From JADHUC01 sp964617665 (lineage in GTDB: Bacteria; Planctomycetota; Planctomycetia; Pirellulales; Pirellulaceae), in contig CAZUAH010000097.1 in the NCBI GenBank assembly GCA_964617665.1, forward strand, positions 1 to 32,756: a DNA stretch of 32,756 nucleotides. Reading direction: 5' to 3'. Position numbers and translations under genes: made by a program. Positions 1 to 8,700 of this stretch are shown in pieces (the stretch's first letter is position 1; every line of letters starts with the position of its first letter). The notes beneath the pieces are model-generated. The model was not told the origin of the DNA. It saw only the letters and a program-made list of their open reading frames with translations, and did no database searches.

Positions 1-436
1 ACGCCCCTTCGTTATAGGTGATTTCGCCGATTGCACGGATTTCCCGCGTTAGCGGCACCGCCCGGGCGGCTACCGTTTGGATGTTCGCGATTCGTCGCGC
101 AACCGGATCCACTTGGATCGACAGATTGTCCGTGTCGCCGCCGCTGGAAGTCACCGGTACCAGTTCCATCGCGCACACCGGACAACGTCCCGGTTCCGTC
201 TGCGGCGGGGTGCACATCATCGGGCAGATGTAGAGTGCATCGCCGTCGCTGGCGACCTGCGGGGTCGCCCCACCGCCGCCCGCGGAGATCCACTCGAAAC
301 GCTGAGCCAGTCCAAGGCCGAAAATCAGCAACGCACCGATCGCGAGCAACAACAGCGGCTGCAATAAGGTCTTGATCCACCAACGTCTCGCCGCTGCCCT
401 TTCCTTCTTTTCGTTTTGTGCGTTTTGATCGCTCAT
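1..436 (-). CDS. RND efflux periplasmic adaptor (CusB/CzcB type), N-terminal part, runs off left edge
   Basis: Partial gene: the first 145 codons are present and the frame is still open at base 1. It starts at an ATG (434-436) preceded by a GAGGTGA ribosome site. Residues about 20-46 form one membrane anchor rich in Leu/Ile. At about residues 69-92 there is a heavy-metal-binding domain with the pattern YICPMMC...PGRCPVCAMELVPV, related to the YTCPMHP...CPxCGMxL motif that precedes many CusB-like adaptors. After it the text NLSIQVDPVARRIANIQT and TREIRAIGEITYNEG matches the start of the adaptor barrel. In this family the adaptor links an inner-membrane RND pump to an outer-membrane channel. 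Co-orientation with a DmeF-like exporter and a Cys-rich protein supports a metal-efflux role. The metal (Cu/Ag or Co/Ni/Zn) cannot be decided. The unusual CPMMC replaces the normal CPMH. Confidence 0.85.
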   Translation of the reverse strand, partial: MSDQNAQNEKKERAAARRWWIKTLLQPLLLLAIGALLIFGLGLAQRFEWISAGGGGATPQVASDGDALYICPMMCTPPQTEPGRCPVCAMELVPVTSSGGDTDNLSIQVDPVARRIANIQTVAARAVPLTREIRAIGEITYNEGA

Positions 437-779
437 GATTCACCTCGTAGCCGTCCTTCTTGAGAGGCGGTCCAATCAAACATCGTGACTTGACACTGCC
501 CTGCGAATGTGAGCCGATGGCGCTAGCCACGGGCTCTGTGAATTGAACGTTTTGCACGACTCTGCCCGACGCTAGCTCGTTCGGCTCACATGCATGGGAC
601 AATGCCCAGGCCAATTGCGCTCGGCACGCCCGATATGCCGGAGAGGTAGGACCAACTCGATAAGCAGGACCTACGAAGATGCGCATCGCGAACAACGGAC
701 GCGACACAGCACAAAAGAACGAGACACTTAGCGGGCGCCAGCTACTGGTCCGCGCACAGTATCCCCATAGAGATAGTCG
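437..779. other. Gene-free stretch between the Cys-rich protein and the RND adaptor
   Basis: No convincing coding frame is seen on either strand. The long minus-strand open frame crossing it is Arg-rich, and the true adaptor reads in another frame. The region carries the imperfect inverted repeat described separately (507-592) and a smaller pair, gtaggacc at 646-653 and ggacctac at 667-674 (7 of 8 pair), which could be a small hairpin after the Cys-rich gene. No clear promoter was recognised. Confidence 0.5.
507..592. repeat. Imperfect inverted repeat, possible dispersed planctomycete intergenic repeat
   Basis: The left arm, tgtgagccgatggcgctagc (509-528), and the right arm, gctagctcgttcggctcaca (571-590), are reverse complements except for a 4-base core. 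The outer block tgtgagccga and the inner block gctagc are both kept, and flanking bases extend the match (cgggc on the loop side of both arms). Such gctagc/gagccga palindromes resemble intergenic repeats recalled from planctomycete genomes, but only this copy is in the window. The role (REP-like element or transcript-end hairpin) is inference. Confidence 0.6.
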
Positions 780-1280
780 CTAACACAAGAATCGCGACAA
801 CGTGATACAGCGATCGAGGGCAGTCTCGCAAAGAGGTTCCCCGCATGGCCCGGCAACCAACGGCGTATCGGCCTCACCGGTAGCCGCCAAAGTGGCCGCG
901 AGCGTCAACGCTATGCACTGCACTTGTTCAGTGCCATTTCGTGATGGCGTTGTCGGAACTGCCGGCCGGGGTTCGGAATGTCGCGTGAGATGGCACCTGC
1001 ACGTGGGGCCGCAGCCGCACGGCGGGTCGTCGATTGGTGCCGCAGACTGAAGGCTATTCGCACAGCAATTTGCGGTCGCTTGTTGCTTGGGGACAGCGCA
1101 GCATCCACGGTCGATTGCTGGCTTGTCGTCGTGCTGCAAATCCGTTTCGCAGCACGGCTCAACAGCGCCCTCGCCCGAACAATGGCATGGTGACGTCGGA
1201 ATGAACGGAAACACCAGCATCACAGTGGCAAGCCAGACGCAAATGCGACTGGCGATCACGCTAGATACTGTGCGAAACAT
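780..1280 (-). CDS. Exported cysteine-rich protein in metal-efflux cluster (hypothetical)
   Basis: 166 residues from the ATG at 1278-1280, which has a GAGGTC site just upstream. An upstream ATG 18 codons earlier is open but lacks a better site. Residues about 1-30 form a signal peptide (VIASRICVWLATVMLVFPF core, then PTSP). The mature part holds 17 cysteines in pairs and triads: CHC, CC, CC, CC, CGC, CRC, then five spaced Cys. No enzyme domain is recognisable. Its place between a CDF exporter and an RND adaptor, all on one strand, suggests a periplasmic metal-binding or sensing role, which is inference. Disulfide-rich structure is the alternative. The family is not recognised. Confidence 0.7.
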   Translation of the reverse strand: MFRTVSSVIASRICVWLATVMLVFPFIPTSPCHCSGEGAVEPCCETDLQHDDKPAIDRGCCAVPKQQATANCCANSLQSAAPIDDPPCGCGPTCRCHLTRHSEPRPAVPTTPSRNGTEQVQCIALTLAATLAATGEADTPLVAGPCGEPLCETALDRCITLSRFLC

Positions 1281-1503
1281 GGTTGACCTCAATACCAAAT
1301 CAATTCCACGAATCCAATTCTGGCTGGACGTCACCTTCGAGTCAAGGTTGATGATCCAACGACGGCGGGGTGGGTGGATAGCCTATGACCTCTCCCACGT
1401 TTGCCGCCCGCCTACAAAGAACCTGCCAGCCTACAACTCCGAAACTCGAAAACGGACCAATGTGCAGAAGGCCTATCGTTGAAACCGCATACTGTTGTTC
1501 CAA

Positions 1504-2520
1504 TCAACAACGAGTTGTCTGATGAATTGGAGAATCTTCTTCGCCAGCCTTTCCCCCGACGGGATGGCTATTCACCTCAACGCTCACATGAGCCAATCCT
1601 GCGTTGGCTGGGAGCAGTTCTTTGTAATGGCTTGGCAGTTTCGGAGCGTTTGACACCACGACTAGTTCTGCTGCGTAGATGCCTGGCCCGATGGACCAGA
1701 CGTGAAGATCCGAAACGCGATCGTCGCCGTTGTTCTCGATGCTTTCCCGTATCGAATCACGGATTTGCTGCGAGGCTTGCCTATCGAGCAGCACCGCGCC
1801 GGTTGTTCGCAAGAGGCCCAGTGACCATTTGGCCACCAGCAGGCCGCCGATGATTCCCATTAGCGGATCCATCCAAACCAACTCGAAGTACTTGCCGGCC
1901 AATAGGGCGAAGATAGCGAGTAACGATGTGAGTGCGTCCGCCAACACGTGCAGATATGCCGCCCGAAGATTGTGATCGTGGTGATGGTGGTCATGGTTTG
2001 CATGTTCTGTTGCGTCGTCGTCGGCATGCTCGTGCGATGCGTCATCGTGATCGTCATGTTCGTGCGAATGGCCCAGGATGAACACAGACACGCCGTTGAC
2101 GATCAGGCCCAGGACGGCCACAAAGATCGCCTGATTGAAGGCGATTGTGACGGGCTCGATGAATCGAACGACGCTCTCCCATGCCATCATCGCGGCGAAT
2201 ACCGCCAACAGCACGGCTCCGGCAAAGCCGCCTAACGCATTGACTTTGCCCGTGCCAAAACTGTACCGCTCGTCGTGAGCGTGCCGCCGAGCGTAGACAT
2301 AGGCAAAGGCGGAAATCCCCAACGCCACGGCATGCGACGCCATGTGAAGTCCGTCCGCCAACAGCGCCATCGAGCCAAACGCCATGCCGGCCGCGATCTC
2401 GACGACCATCGTCGTAGCAGTGAGCACAATGACGACGATGGTCCTCGCCTCGCCCGGCCTCTTCTGGTCCTGACCAAACGAGTGTTCGTGTTGCCAATGC
2501 TGCAGATTCTGATCGTGCAT
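1504..2520 (-). CDS. dmeF: Cation diffusion facilitator, DmeF-like Co/Ni exporter
   Basis: 338 residues. The N-terminus, MHDQNLQHWQHEHSFGQDQ, is the type seen in DmeF proteins, followed by CDF membrane helices from residue 27. The metal-site residues are visible: ADGLHMASH (D56, H59, H63) and HVLAD (H191, D195). The loop at about 151-183 is very His/Asp rich, as in metal-buffering CDF loops. The C-terminal cytoplasmic domain includes DLHVWSIGPG. CDF proteins exchange protons for divalent cations across the inner membrane; DmeF members export mainly Co(II) and Ni(II). It would be the first gene of the minus-strand metal group, with a 223-base gap before the Cys-rich gene. The ribosome site is weak. 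Family is certain; DmeF subgroup is likely from the N-terminus and the NLRAAYLHVLADALTS stretch. Confidence 0.88.
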   Translation of the reverse strand: MHDQNLQHWQHEHSFGQDQKRPGEARTIVVIVLTATTMVVEIAAGMAFGSMALLADGLHMASHAVALGISAFAYVYARRHAHDERYSFGTGKVNALGGFAGAVLLAVFAAMMAWESVVRFIEPVTIAFNQAIFVAVLGLIVNGVSVFILGHSHEHDDHDDASHEHADDDATEHANHDHHHHDHNLRAAYLHVLADALTSLLAIFALLAGKYFELVWMDPLMGIIGGLLVAKWSLGLLRTTGAVLLDRQASQQIRDSIRESIENNGDDRVSDLHVWSIGPGIYAAELVVVSNAPKLPSHYKELLPANAGLAHVSVEVNSHPVGGKAGEEDSPIHQTTRC

Positions 2521-2549
2521 GTGTCGTATGCGCGTGTTGACGGAAAATC

Positions 2550-2620
2550 GGGAGGGCGAAGCTCCTGCTGAGCCGGATTCTCGGCACTGATGCGCGGCTC
2601 GGCAGGAGCCTCGCCCTCCC
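2550..2620. repeat. Palindromic repeat, GGGAGGGCGAAG family, copy 1
   Basis: Two 26-base arms (2550-2575 and 2595-2620) flank a 19-base loop. They are reverse complements at 24 of 26 positions. The left arm begins gggagggcgaagctcctg and ends gagccg. The same 26-base left arm recurs without a change at 32709-32734. It sits between the stop of the radical SAM gene and the start of dmeF, which are on the same strand, so transcripts reading through would form a strong hairpin. There is no T-tract, so it is not a typical rho-independent terminator. Confidence 0.85.
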
Positions 2621-2634
2621 GTCTTGAAATAGGG

Positions 2635-4467
2635 CTATGCTTCCTCGGCCATGTCGGCCAGTTGCGTTACGGAACGCTGCTGCTCCTTCTCTAGGAACCG
2701 TCGGCCGTATTTCACGTTAACGTGGTCCCAAGGCAGTCTGTCGCCGACTTCGTAGGGCTTGTGCAACGCGGTTTCGCAGTCGATGCCTGCGTCAGCGAGT
2801 GCTTTCCACCAGCGTTCGGCGTCGAATCGTTCCCGCCAACTGTCCATGCGTGCGCCACGTCGCCACGCCAGTTCGATAGCATCGGCGATACGACGATCGC
2901 CTCGGCTCAGCACGCCTTCCACCAGGCTGGTTTCGATGTCGTGGCATTTGACAGTGATGCTGCGAATTCTGCGTTGCCCGCGTAGATAGTCGTGAGCCCA
3001 CCGGAAGTAGTCTCGAGTCTGCATGGCGTTCCATTGATATGGCGTGTGAGCCTTGGGGACGAAGTTGGAGACGCTGGCCGTGACCTTGGCGTAACGTCCG
3101 TGTTCCTCCTTCCGAATTCGGGCGATCGTTTCCGCCATCTCGACGATGCCATCCAAGTCGACGGTACGTTCGCCCGGCAGCCCGCACATGAAGTACAGTT
3201 TGACGCTCTGATAGTTGTTGCGAAATGCGACGCGGCAACCTTCGTACAGGTCTTCGTTCTTGATCTTCTTCCGGATCTGCTCGCGCATATCGTCACGAGC
3301 AACCTCCGGTGCCAATGTCAGACTTGACCGGCGGTCGTTACCAATCAGCTCCGCGATGGTTCTCAGTTGGTCGTTCACACGCAAGCTGGGAACGGATATG
3401 TTCACGCCCAGCGGCTCAAACACGCGTTTCAGCTCTCGGATAAGCTCCTCGAAATGTGGGTAGTCGCTACTTGAGAGCGAGAGAAGCGATATTTCGTTGT
3501 AGCCGGTGTTGCGGTAACTCTCCAACGCCGCGTTGACGATGGTCTCGACCGAACGCACTCGCAGCGGGCGTTTGATGACCGTACCCTGGCAGAAGCGACA
3601 CTGATGCGGGCAACCGCGCATGATCTCGATGGCGATTCGATCGTGGACGCATTCTACGTACGGCACGACCAGCTTGGTCGGCAACGGGATGCTCTCCAAG
3701 TCTGGAATCACCGAAGGTGCGATCGTCTCAGGAACCTCCGGTCGCAGACGATTCAGAGATACGAAACGACCGTCCTGGTATTCCGGCTGGTAGAATCGGG
3801 GCGCGTAGGCGAACGGTAACTTGACCGCCAGATCGGCCAAAAACTCCTCGCGTTGCCGGCGTCCGGCCTCGCCTGTCGCGAACCCACCACCGCTTTGGCA
3901 TGCCTCTCGGGCCTCTTTCCACAAATCACAGATCAGCGGCAGGCTCGGTTCACCGTCTCCGGTGACTATTAGGTCGATGAACGGCGCCACCGGCTCGGGA
4001 TTCTGGGCGCACGGCCCGCCGCCGATGACCAGTGGCGAGTCCATCGTGCGTTGGCTGGCGTGCAGCGGAATGCCGCCCAGATCCAACATGGTTAGTATAT
4101 TGGGATAGCACACTTCGTATTGAAGCGAGAATCCCACCACGTCGAATTCGGACAGTGGAGTGAACGTCTCCAGGCTATACAGAGGCAATTCTGTCCGGCG
4201 TAGCTGTTTCTCCATGTCCAGCCATGGCGCGAAAGCCCGTTCGCAATACCAGTCCACCCGCGCATTCATCAGGGAATACAGAACCTGCAAGCCATGATGA
4301 CTCATGCCGATTGTATAGGCATCGGGAAACGCGAGGCATAGTCGCCCTCGGATCGCATCAGGGTCTTTGCGAACCATGTTCAGTTCGCCACCCAGATACT
4401 GAGCCGGCTTTTGCACTCTCGGCAATACGTGACTGACCAAGTAGTCCTTCAGTTTTCCATGTTGCAT
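2635..4467 (-). CDS. B12-binding-domain radical SAM protein, TIGR03960-like
   Basis: 610 residues. The N-terminal third (about 35-180) resembles a cobalamin-binding-like fold with FPDAYTIGMSHHGLQVLY and the VIGGGPCAQNPEP and TGDGE blocks typical of TIGR03960. The radical SAM core follows, with the cluster motif CPHQCRFC (C286, C290, C293) in a GCPHQC context. It carries HTPYQWNAM and the C-terminal PWDHVNVKYGRRFLEKE block. Members of this family are widespread but their reaction is unknown; they are often fused to or beside a DUF2344 protein (TIGR03936). Here there is no DUF2344 extension and no such gene next door. It starts at ATG 4465-4467 and is divergent from the Rieske gene across 93 bases. 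Family assignment is strong, function open. Confidence 0.88.
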   Translation of the reverse strand: MQHGKLKDYLVSHVLPRVQKPAQYLGGELNMVRKDPDAIRGRLCLAFPDAYTIGMSHHGLQVLYSLMNARVDWYCERAFAPWLDMEKQLRRTELPLYSLETFTPLSEFDVVGFSLQYEVCYPNILTMLDLGGIPLHASQRTMDSPLVIGGGPCAQNPEPVAPFIDLIVTGDGEPSLPLICDLWKEAREACQSGGGFATGEAGRRQREEFLADLAVKLPFAYAPRFYQPEYQDGRFVSLNRLRPEVPETIAPSVIPDLESIPLPTKLVVPYVECVHDRIAIEIMRGCPHQCRFCQGTVIKRPLRVRSVETIVNAALESYRNTGYNEISLLSLSSSDYPHFEELIRELKRVFEPLGVNISVPSLRVNDQLRTIAELIGNDRRSSLTLAPEVARDDMREQIRKKIKNEDLYEGCRVAFRNNYQSVKLYFMCGLPGERTVDLDGIVEMAETIARIRKEEHGRYAKVTASVSNFVPKAHTPYQWNAMQTRDYFRWAHDYLRGQRRIRSITVKCHDIETSLVEGVLSRGDRRIADAIELAWRRGARMDSWRERFDAERWWKALADAGIDCETALHKPYEVGDRLPWDHVNVKYGRRFLEKEQQRSVTQLADMAEEA

Positions 4468-4560
4468 AGCGTATTCGGTCGCCTTTCGCGTCCGGGACTG
4501 TCAGATTAGAATCGCACAACCTATTGTCAGCAGAACACACGATTTTTCCAGGGCACACCC

Positions 4561-4887
4561 ATGTCGGAATTCGTCACGGTGGCCAGAGTAGGCGATATAC
4601 CAGAAGGCGAAGGGGCAGCGTACCCCATTGGCGACAAGGTGGTGGCGGTGTTTAACGACGCTGGCGAATACTATGCCATCAATGACCTTTGCCCACACCA
4701 GGGAGCTTCCTTGTCAGACGGCCAGCTTGAGAATAGCGCCGTGGCCTGCCCCTGGCACGGGTGGCGGTTCTGCGTGCACGACGGCACGTGGTGCGACAAC
4801 CGGCGGATCAGCACCGACACCTTCGAGCTGAGGATCGCCGGGGACGAGATTCAGGTTCGCGTGCCCGACGATCCGGAAGTTTCCTGA
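4561..4887 (+). CDS. Rieske [2Fe-2S] ferredoxin, NirD/small-subunit type
   Basis: 108 residues forming one Rieske domain. The cluster ligands are in CPHQGASL (C44, H46) and CPWHGW (C63, H66), spaced as in NirD-like and ring-hydroxylase ferredoxins. No signal peptide or membrane helix, so it is a soluble electron carrier. AGGG lies upstream of the ATG at 4561. No oxygenase, nitrite reductase or reductase partner lies nearby, so the electron acceptor is unknown. It looks monocistronic: the downstream 188 bases hold an inverted repeat before the sigma factor. A role as a stand-alone ferredoxin is inference. Confidence 0.88.
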   Translation: MSEFVTVARVGDIPEGEGAAYPIGDKVVAVFNDAGEYYAINDLCPHQGASLSDGQLENSAVACPWHGWRFCVHDGTWCDNRRISTDTFELRIAGDEIQVRVPDDPEVS

Positions 4888-4905
4888 TTTGTGGGGACTG
4901 ACGGG

Positions 4906-5001
4906 TAGGCCGGACCAAGCGCAGCGCTGTTCCGGCAAGGCTACATTTCACGAAAAATCTGTGCCGGAACTGCGTCGCTGACGCTCCTTGTTGCCGGCTT
5001 A
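4906..5001. repeat. Long imperfect inverted repeat after the Rieske gene
   Basis: The left arm (about 4906-4937, taggccggaccaagcgcagc then gctgttccggca) pairs imperfectly with the right arm (about 4962-5001, tgccggaactgcgtcgctga through ttgccggctta). The outer (taggccgg/ccggctta) and inner (ttccggca/tgccggaa) ends match best, and the middle has gaps. It probably ends the Rieske transcript or is a dispersed repeat. There is no U-tract. It differs from the other two palindrome families in the window. Confidence 0.6.
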
Positions 5002-5075
5002 CGACTCCGCGTCAGAGTGTATTGCCTTCGGGCATCGGATATAATCGGGCGCGTGTGGAAAGGAACACCGCCACC

Positions 5076-5645
5076 ATGTCCGACGTCACGCAAATCCTCG
5101 GGCAGATCGAAGACGGCGACGGCCAAGCGGCCGAGAAGCTGCTGCCCCTTGTCTATGATGAACTCCGGATGCTGGCTGCTGCCAGAATGGCTCAGGAGAA
5201 TCCGGGGCAGACGTTGCAGGCTACGGCGCTGGTTCATGAGGCTTACATCCGGCTGGTGGACGTTGACAAGGCCCAGCATTGGAACAGTCGCGGGCATTTC
5301 TTTGGGGCTGCGGCTGAGGCGATGAGGCGGATTCTGGTCGAAAACGCCCGTCGTAGGAAACGGGAGAAGCACGGTGGCGAATGGAATCGCGTCGATCTGG
5401 AGGACGTGCAGGCGACCGCCATGATGTCCGCGGATGACCTGCTGGCGTTGAACGACGCCATTGATGCGCTGGCAGAACACGACCTACCGGCAGCGAAGCT
5501 GGTCAAGCTCCGGTGTTTTGCGGGCTTGTCTGTAGAGCAGGCTGCTAAGACGCTGGGGCTGTCGCGCACAAACGCCTATCGCCAATGGACTTACGCCAAA
5601 GCTTGGCTCTTCAGTCGGGTCGGCGACGACGCCTCTTCATCGTAG
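5076..5645 (+). CDS. ECF RNA polymerase sigma factor, Sig-70_X6 (TIGR02999) type
   Basis: 189 residues from ATG 5076, chosen over an upstream ATG because AAAGGAA lies about 12 bases before it and the family usually starts with MSDVTxxL. Region 2 includes LLPLVYDELRMLAAARMAQE and ATALVHEAYIRLVD. Region 4 is the C-terminal helix-turn-helix with LVKLRCFAGLSVEQAAKTLG and SRTNAYRQWTYAKAWL. This subtype is common in planctomycetes, verrucomicrobia and acidobacteria, usually next to a Ser/Thr kinase and without an anti-sigma factor. That is the layout here: the kinase starts 85 bases downstream. Control by kinase phosphorylation (as known for ECF43 EcfP-PknT in Vibrio) is inference. The target promoter is unknown. 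Confidence 0.92.
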   Translation: MSDVTQILGQIEDGDGQAAEKLLPLVYDELRMLAAARMAQENPGQTLQATALVHEAYIRLVDVDKAQHWNSRGHFFGAAAEAMRRILVENARRRKREKHGGEWNRVDLEDVQATAMMSADDLLALNDAIDALAEHDLPAAKLVKLRCFAGLSVEQAAKTLGLSRTNAYRQWTYAKAWLFSRVGDDASSS

Positions 5646-5730
5646 CTTCGAAAAACTCTTGATAATCTTGGGACGAAAACGGATCGTACGTCGCACTGTC
5701 CAATAGAGCGACAATCAAGCGAGACCTGCC

Positions 5731-8700
5731 ATGTCTACCGATCCGGCCAAGGCAAAAACGATCTTTCTGCAAGCGGTTGAGAGACACGAGCCCAGCCAGT
5801 GGGACGCGTTCCTCGACGAAGCGTGTGGCGACAGTCCCGAACTTCGCCGAGAGGTTGAAGTCCTTCTGGCCGCTCACGCGAACGCGGGGGCCTTTCTGGA
5901 AAACGGTGCCGTGGCGCCCGATGCCACCCTCGACCAGCCCATCACCGAACGAGCCGGCAGCCGAATCGACCGATACAAGCTCCTGGAGAAGATTGGTGAG
6001 GGCGGTTTCGGCGTCGTCTTCATGGCCGAGCAAGAGGAGCCGGTTCGCCGCAAGGTGGCTCTCAAGGTCATTAAGCCTGGCATGGACACCAAGGACGTGA
6101 TCGCGCGTTTCGAAGCCGAACGGCAGGCGCTGGCGATGATGGACCATCCGAACATCGCCAAGGTGCTCGACGGTGGGGCGACCGAGTCGGGCCGGCCGTA
6201 TTTTGTCATGGAGCTGGTCCGCGGTATTCCGATCACCGACTATTGCGATGAGAATAAGCTGACCACACGCGAGCGTCTGGAGCTTTTCACTTCGGTCTGC
6301 CGCGCCGTCCAACATGCCCACCAAAAGGGCATCATCCACCGGGATATCAAACCATCGAACGTGATGGTCACCATGCGCGATGACACACCCGTCGCCAAGG
6401 TTATTGATTTCGGCGTGGCCAAGGCGACCAATCAGCGATTGACGGAGAAGACGCTGTTCACACGCTACTCGCAGATGATCGGCACGCCGCTGTACATGAG
6501 CCCCGAGCAGGCGCAGATGAATGAGTGGGACGTCGACACGCGCAGCGACATCTACTCGCTGGGGGTGCTGCTGTATGAACTGTTGAGCGGCACAACGCCC
6601 TTTGACAGAGAGCGAATGCGCCGGGCGGCTTACGACGAGTTGCTAAAGATCATTCGCGAGGAGGAACCGCCCAAACCGAGCATGCGGATCAGCACTTTGG
6701 GTGACTCGGCGACAGATGTTTCCGCTCAACGCAAGAGCGATCCCAAGAAGCTGAGCGCGGTGATTTGCGGCGAGTTGGATTGGATTGTGATGAAGGCCCT
6801 GGAGAAGGACCGGAAACGGAGGTACGAGACGGCAAACGGGTTTGCGGAGGATGTCCAGCGGTATTTGAACGACGAGGCGGTTCAGGCGTGTCCGCCATCG
6901 TTTGGATACCGCTTCAAGAAATTCGCCCGGCGGAACAAGCCAGCCTTGGTGACGGCGTCGGTGGTTGCCGCCGCTCTCGTTCTAGGTTTGGTGGGCACGA
7001 CGTGGCAGGCAATTCGGGTCATGGAGGAGGAAGAACGGACCGAGGCGCAGAGGGACCGCGCGATTCAGGCCGAAGCAGTGGCGCGGTGGGAGGCGGAACA
7101 GGCACGACAATCAGCCGAGCGTGAGAAACAGCTTGCCGAACGGGAACGAATCGCCCGCCGCGATGCCCAACAACATCTTTACGATGCGCGCATGAGCCTC
7201 GTCCGCTCTGCCTCTGAGCAGGGCCAGCGTGAACGAGTGCTGGAGTTGCTCAATCAGTGTCAACCGAATTCCGCCTCCGGAGACGGGGAGTTTCGTTCGT
7301 TCGAATGGTACTACCGGTGGCGACAATGCCACCGGTACTCGTGGAGCTTCTCTCGCGGGGAGGAGCGAACGACCGATGACCGCGACCACGTCGCCGTATC
7401 GCCCGACGGCAGGACGGCGGTCATTGCACGCGAACTCTGGAATCTCGACACGGGCGAACGAATCGGCACGCTCTACTATGACGGGGAAGAGGAATCAAAC
7501 GCCGAATACGCCGCCCTGGAGGAGGCCGTGCGTCTTGATCCTGATGACGAGAAAGCGAAGGAGGCGAAGGACGCTGCTTGGCGAGAGAGAGCGTGGAAAT
7601 GGGACACGGACGCGATTCGTTTTTCTCCGGACGGGGCGATGGTCGCGGCGAAGACGCACGACCCCAAGACGCTCATGAGCACGATTCACGTCTTCAACGT
7701 CGCATCGCTTGAGCAGACGCGGACGATCACGTTCGGAGTAGGAGAGGGCGGATTCATGTGCCATGCAATGGAATTCTCGCCGGATGGTCAGTTGATCACG
7801 GCCGTGCCGTACATCGTTGCGCTAAACGTACCACAGGAGATCTTCGTCTGGGAAGTCGCCACGGGCGAGGTGCGGTTTTCGGTCAAGCCAAACGGCGAGC
7901 GGTGCCCGGGAAGCGATCAACGAAAGACCATCAACTACACGCGGAGGTTGGCGTTTTCTCGTGACGGAGCGATGCTCGCCACGGGCGGCTACGACGAAAA
8001 GGGAGCTTCCAGGACGCAGCTTTGGGACATCTCTACCGGTGACTGTGTCAAAACACTCTGGTCGCGAGAAGGCCAGTCCGGTCTCGGGCACCTCCTCTTC
8101 CTGCCGGATGGCAATCGGCTCCTGGCGCGATCGCGCGATGGCGAGATCACGGTGTGGGATCTCGCAACCGGGGAGATCGACGCTTCGGCGCCGACGCAAG
8201 TCCACGGAGGGATCTCTCCCTGCGGCCGAACGGCCATCAGTCATGGCGACTATGGAGCCATGGAACTCTGGGATGTTGATTCTGGGGAAAGCACAGCGGC
8301 TCTGCTGGCACACAGCGACTCATTTGCCTCAGGCCTTTCTCTCGACGGCAAACGGCTGGTCACCGTCGATGACGAAGAGAACGAGGTCCGAATCTGGGAT
8401 CTCAGGACGGATCGTCTTTCTCAAGACTTTTCGTTGATTTCAGATGTCAGTACCGCATACGGGTACAGTCTGTTCGCTTTCTCGCCCGACGGTCGGACGA
8501 TCGCTTGTTGCCACTCGCGAGGGACGGTTGACTTGTGGGACGTGAAGGCCGAGCGGCGAGTGCGAATGGTCCGATTCAGTTTCCTTCGGGGAATCCATTC
8601 CGTCGCGTTCGCACCCGACGGCCAGACGATTGCCGCAAGCGGCCAGGATCGGAAGACGGGCAAATTTCGAATCGATCTATACGACCTGCGAAGCAGCGCC

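Noticed and set aside
12..707. Long minus-strand open frame across the adaptor start and the gap
   Set aside because: Low-complexity Arg-rich translation; the true adaptor with HMBD and TM helix reads in another minus frame ending the N-terminus at 436.
1401..1853. Plus-strand open frame over the start of the dmeF 3' end
   Set aside because: Overlaps dmeF antisense and the gap, without a ribosome site or recognisable motif.
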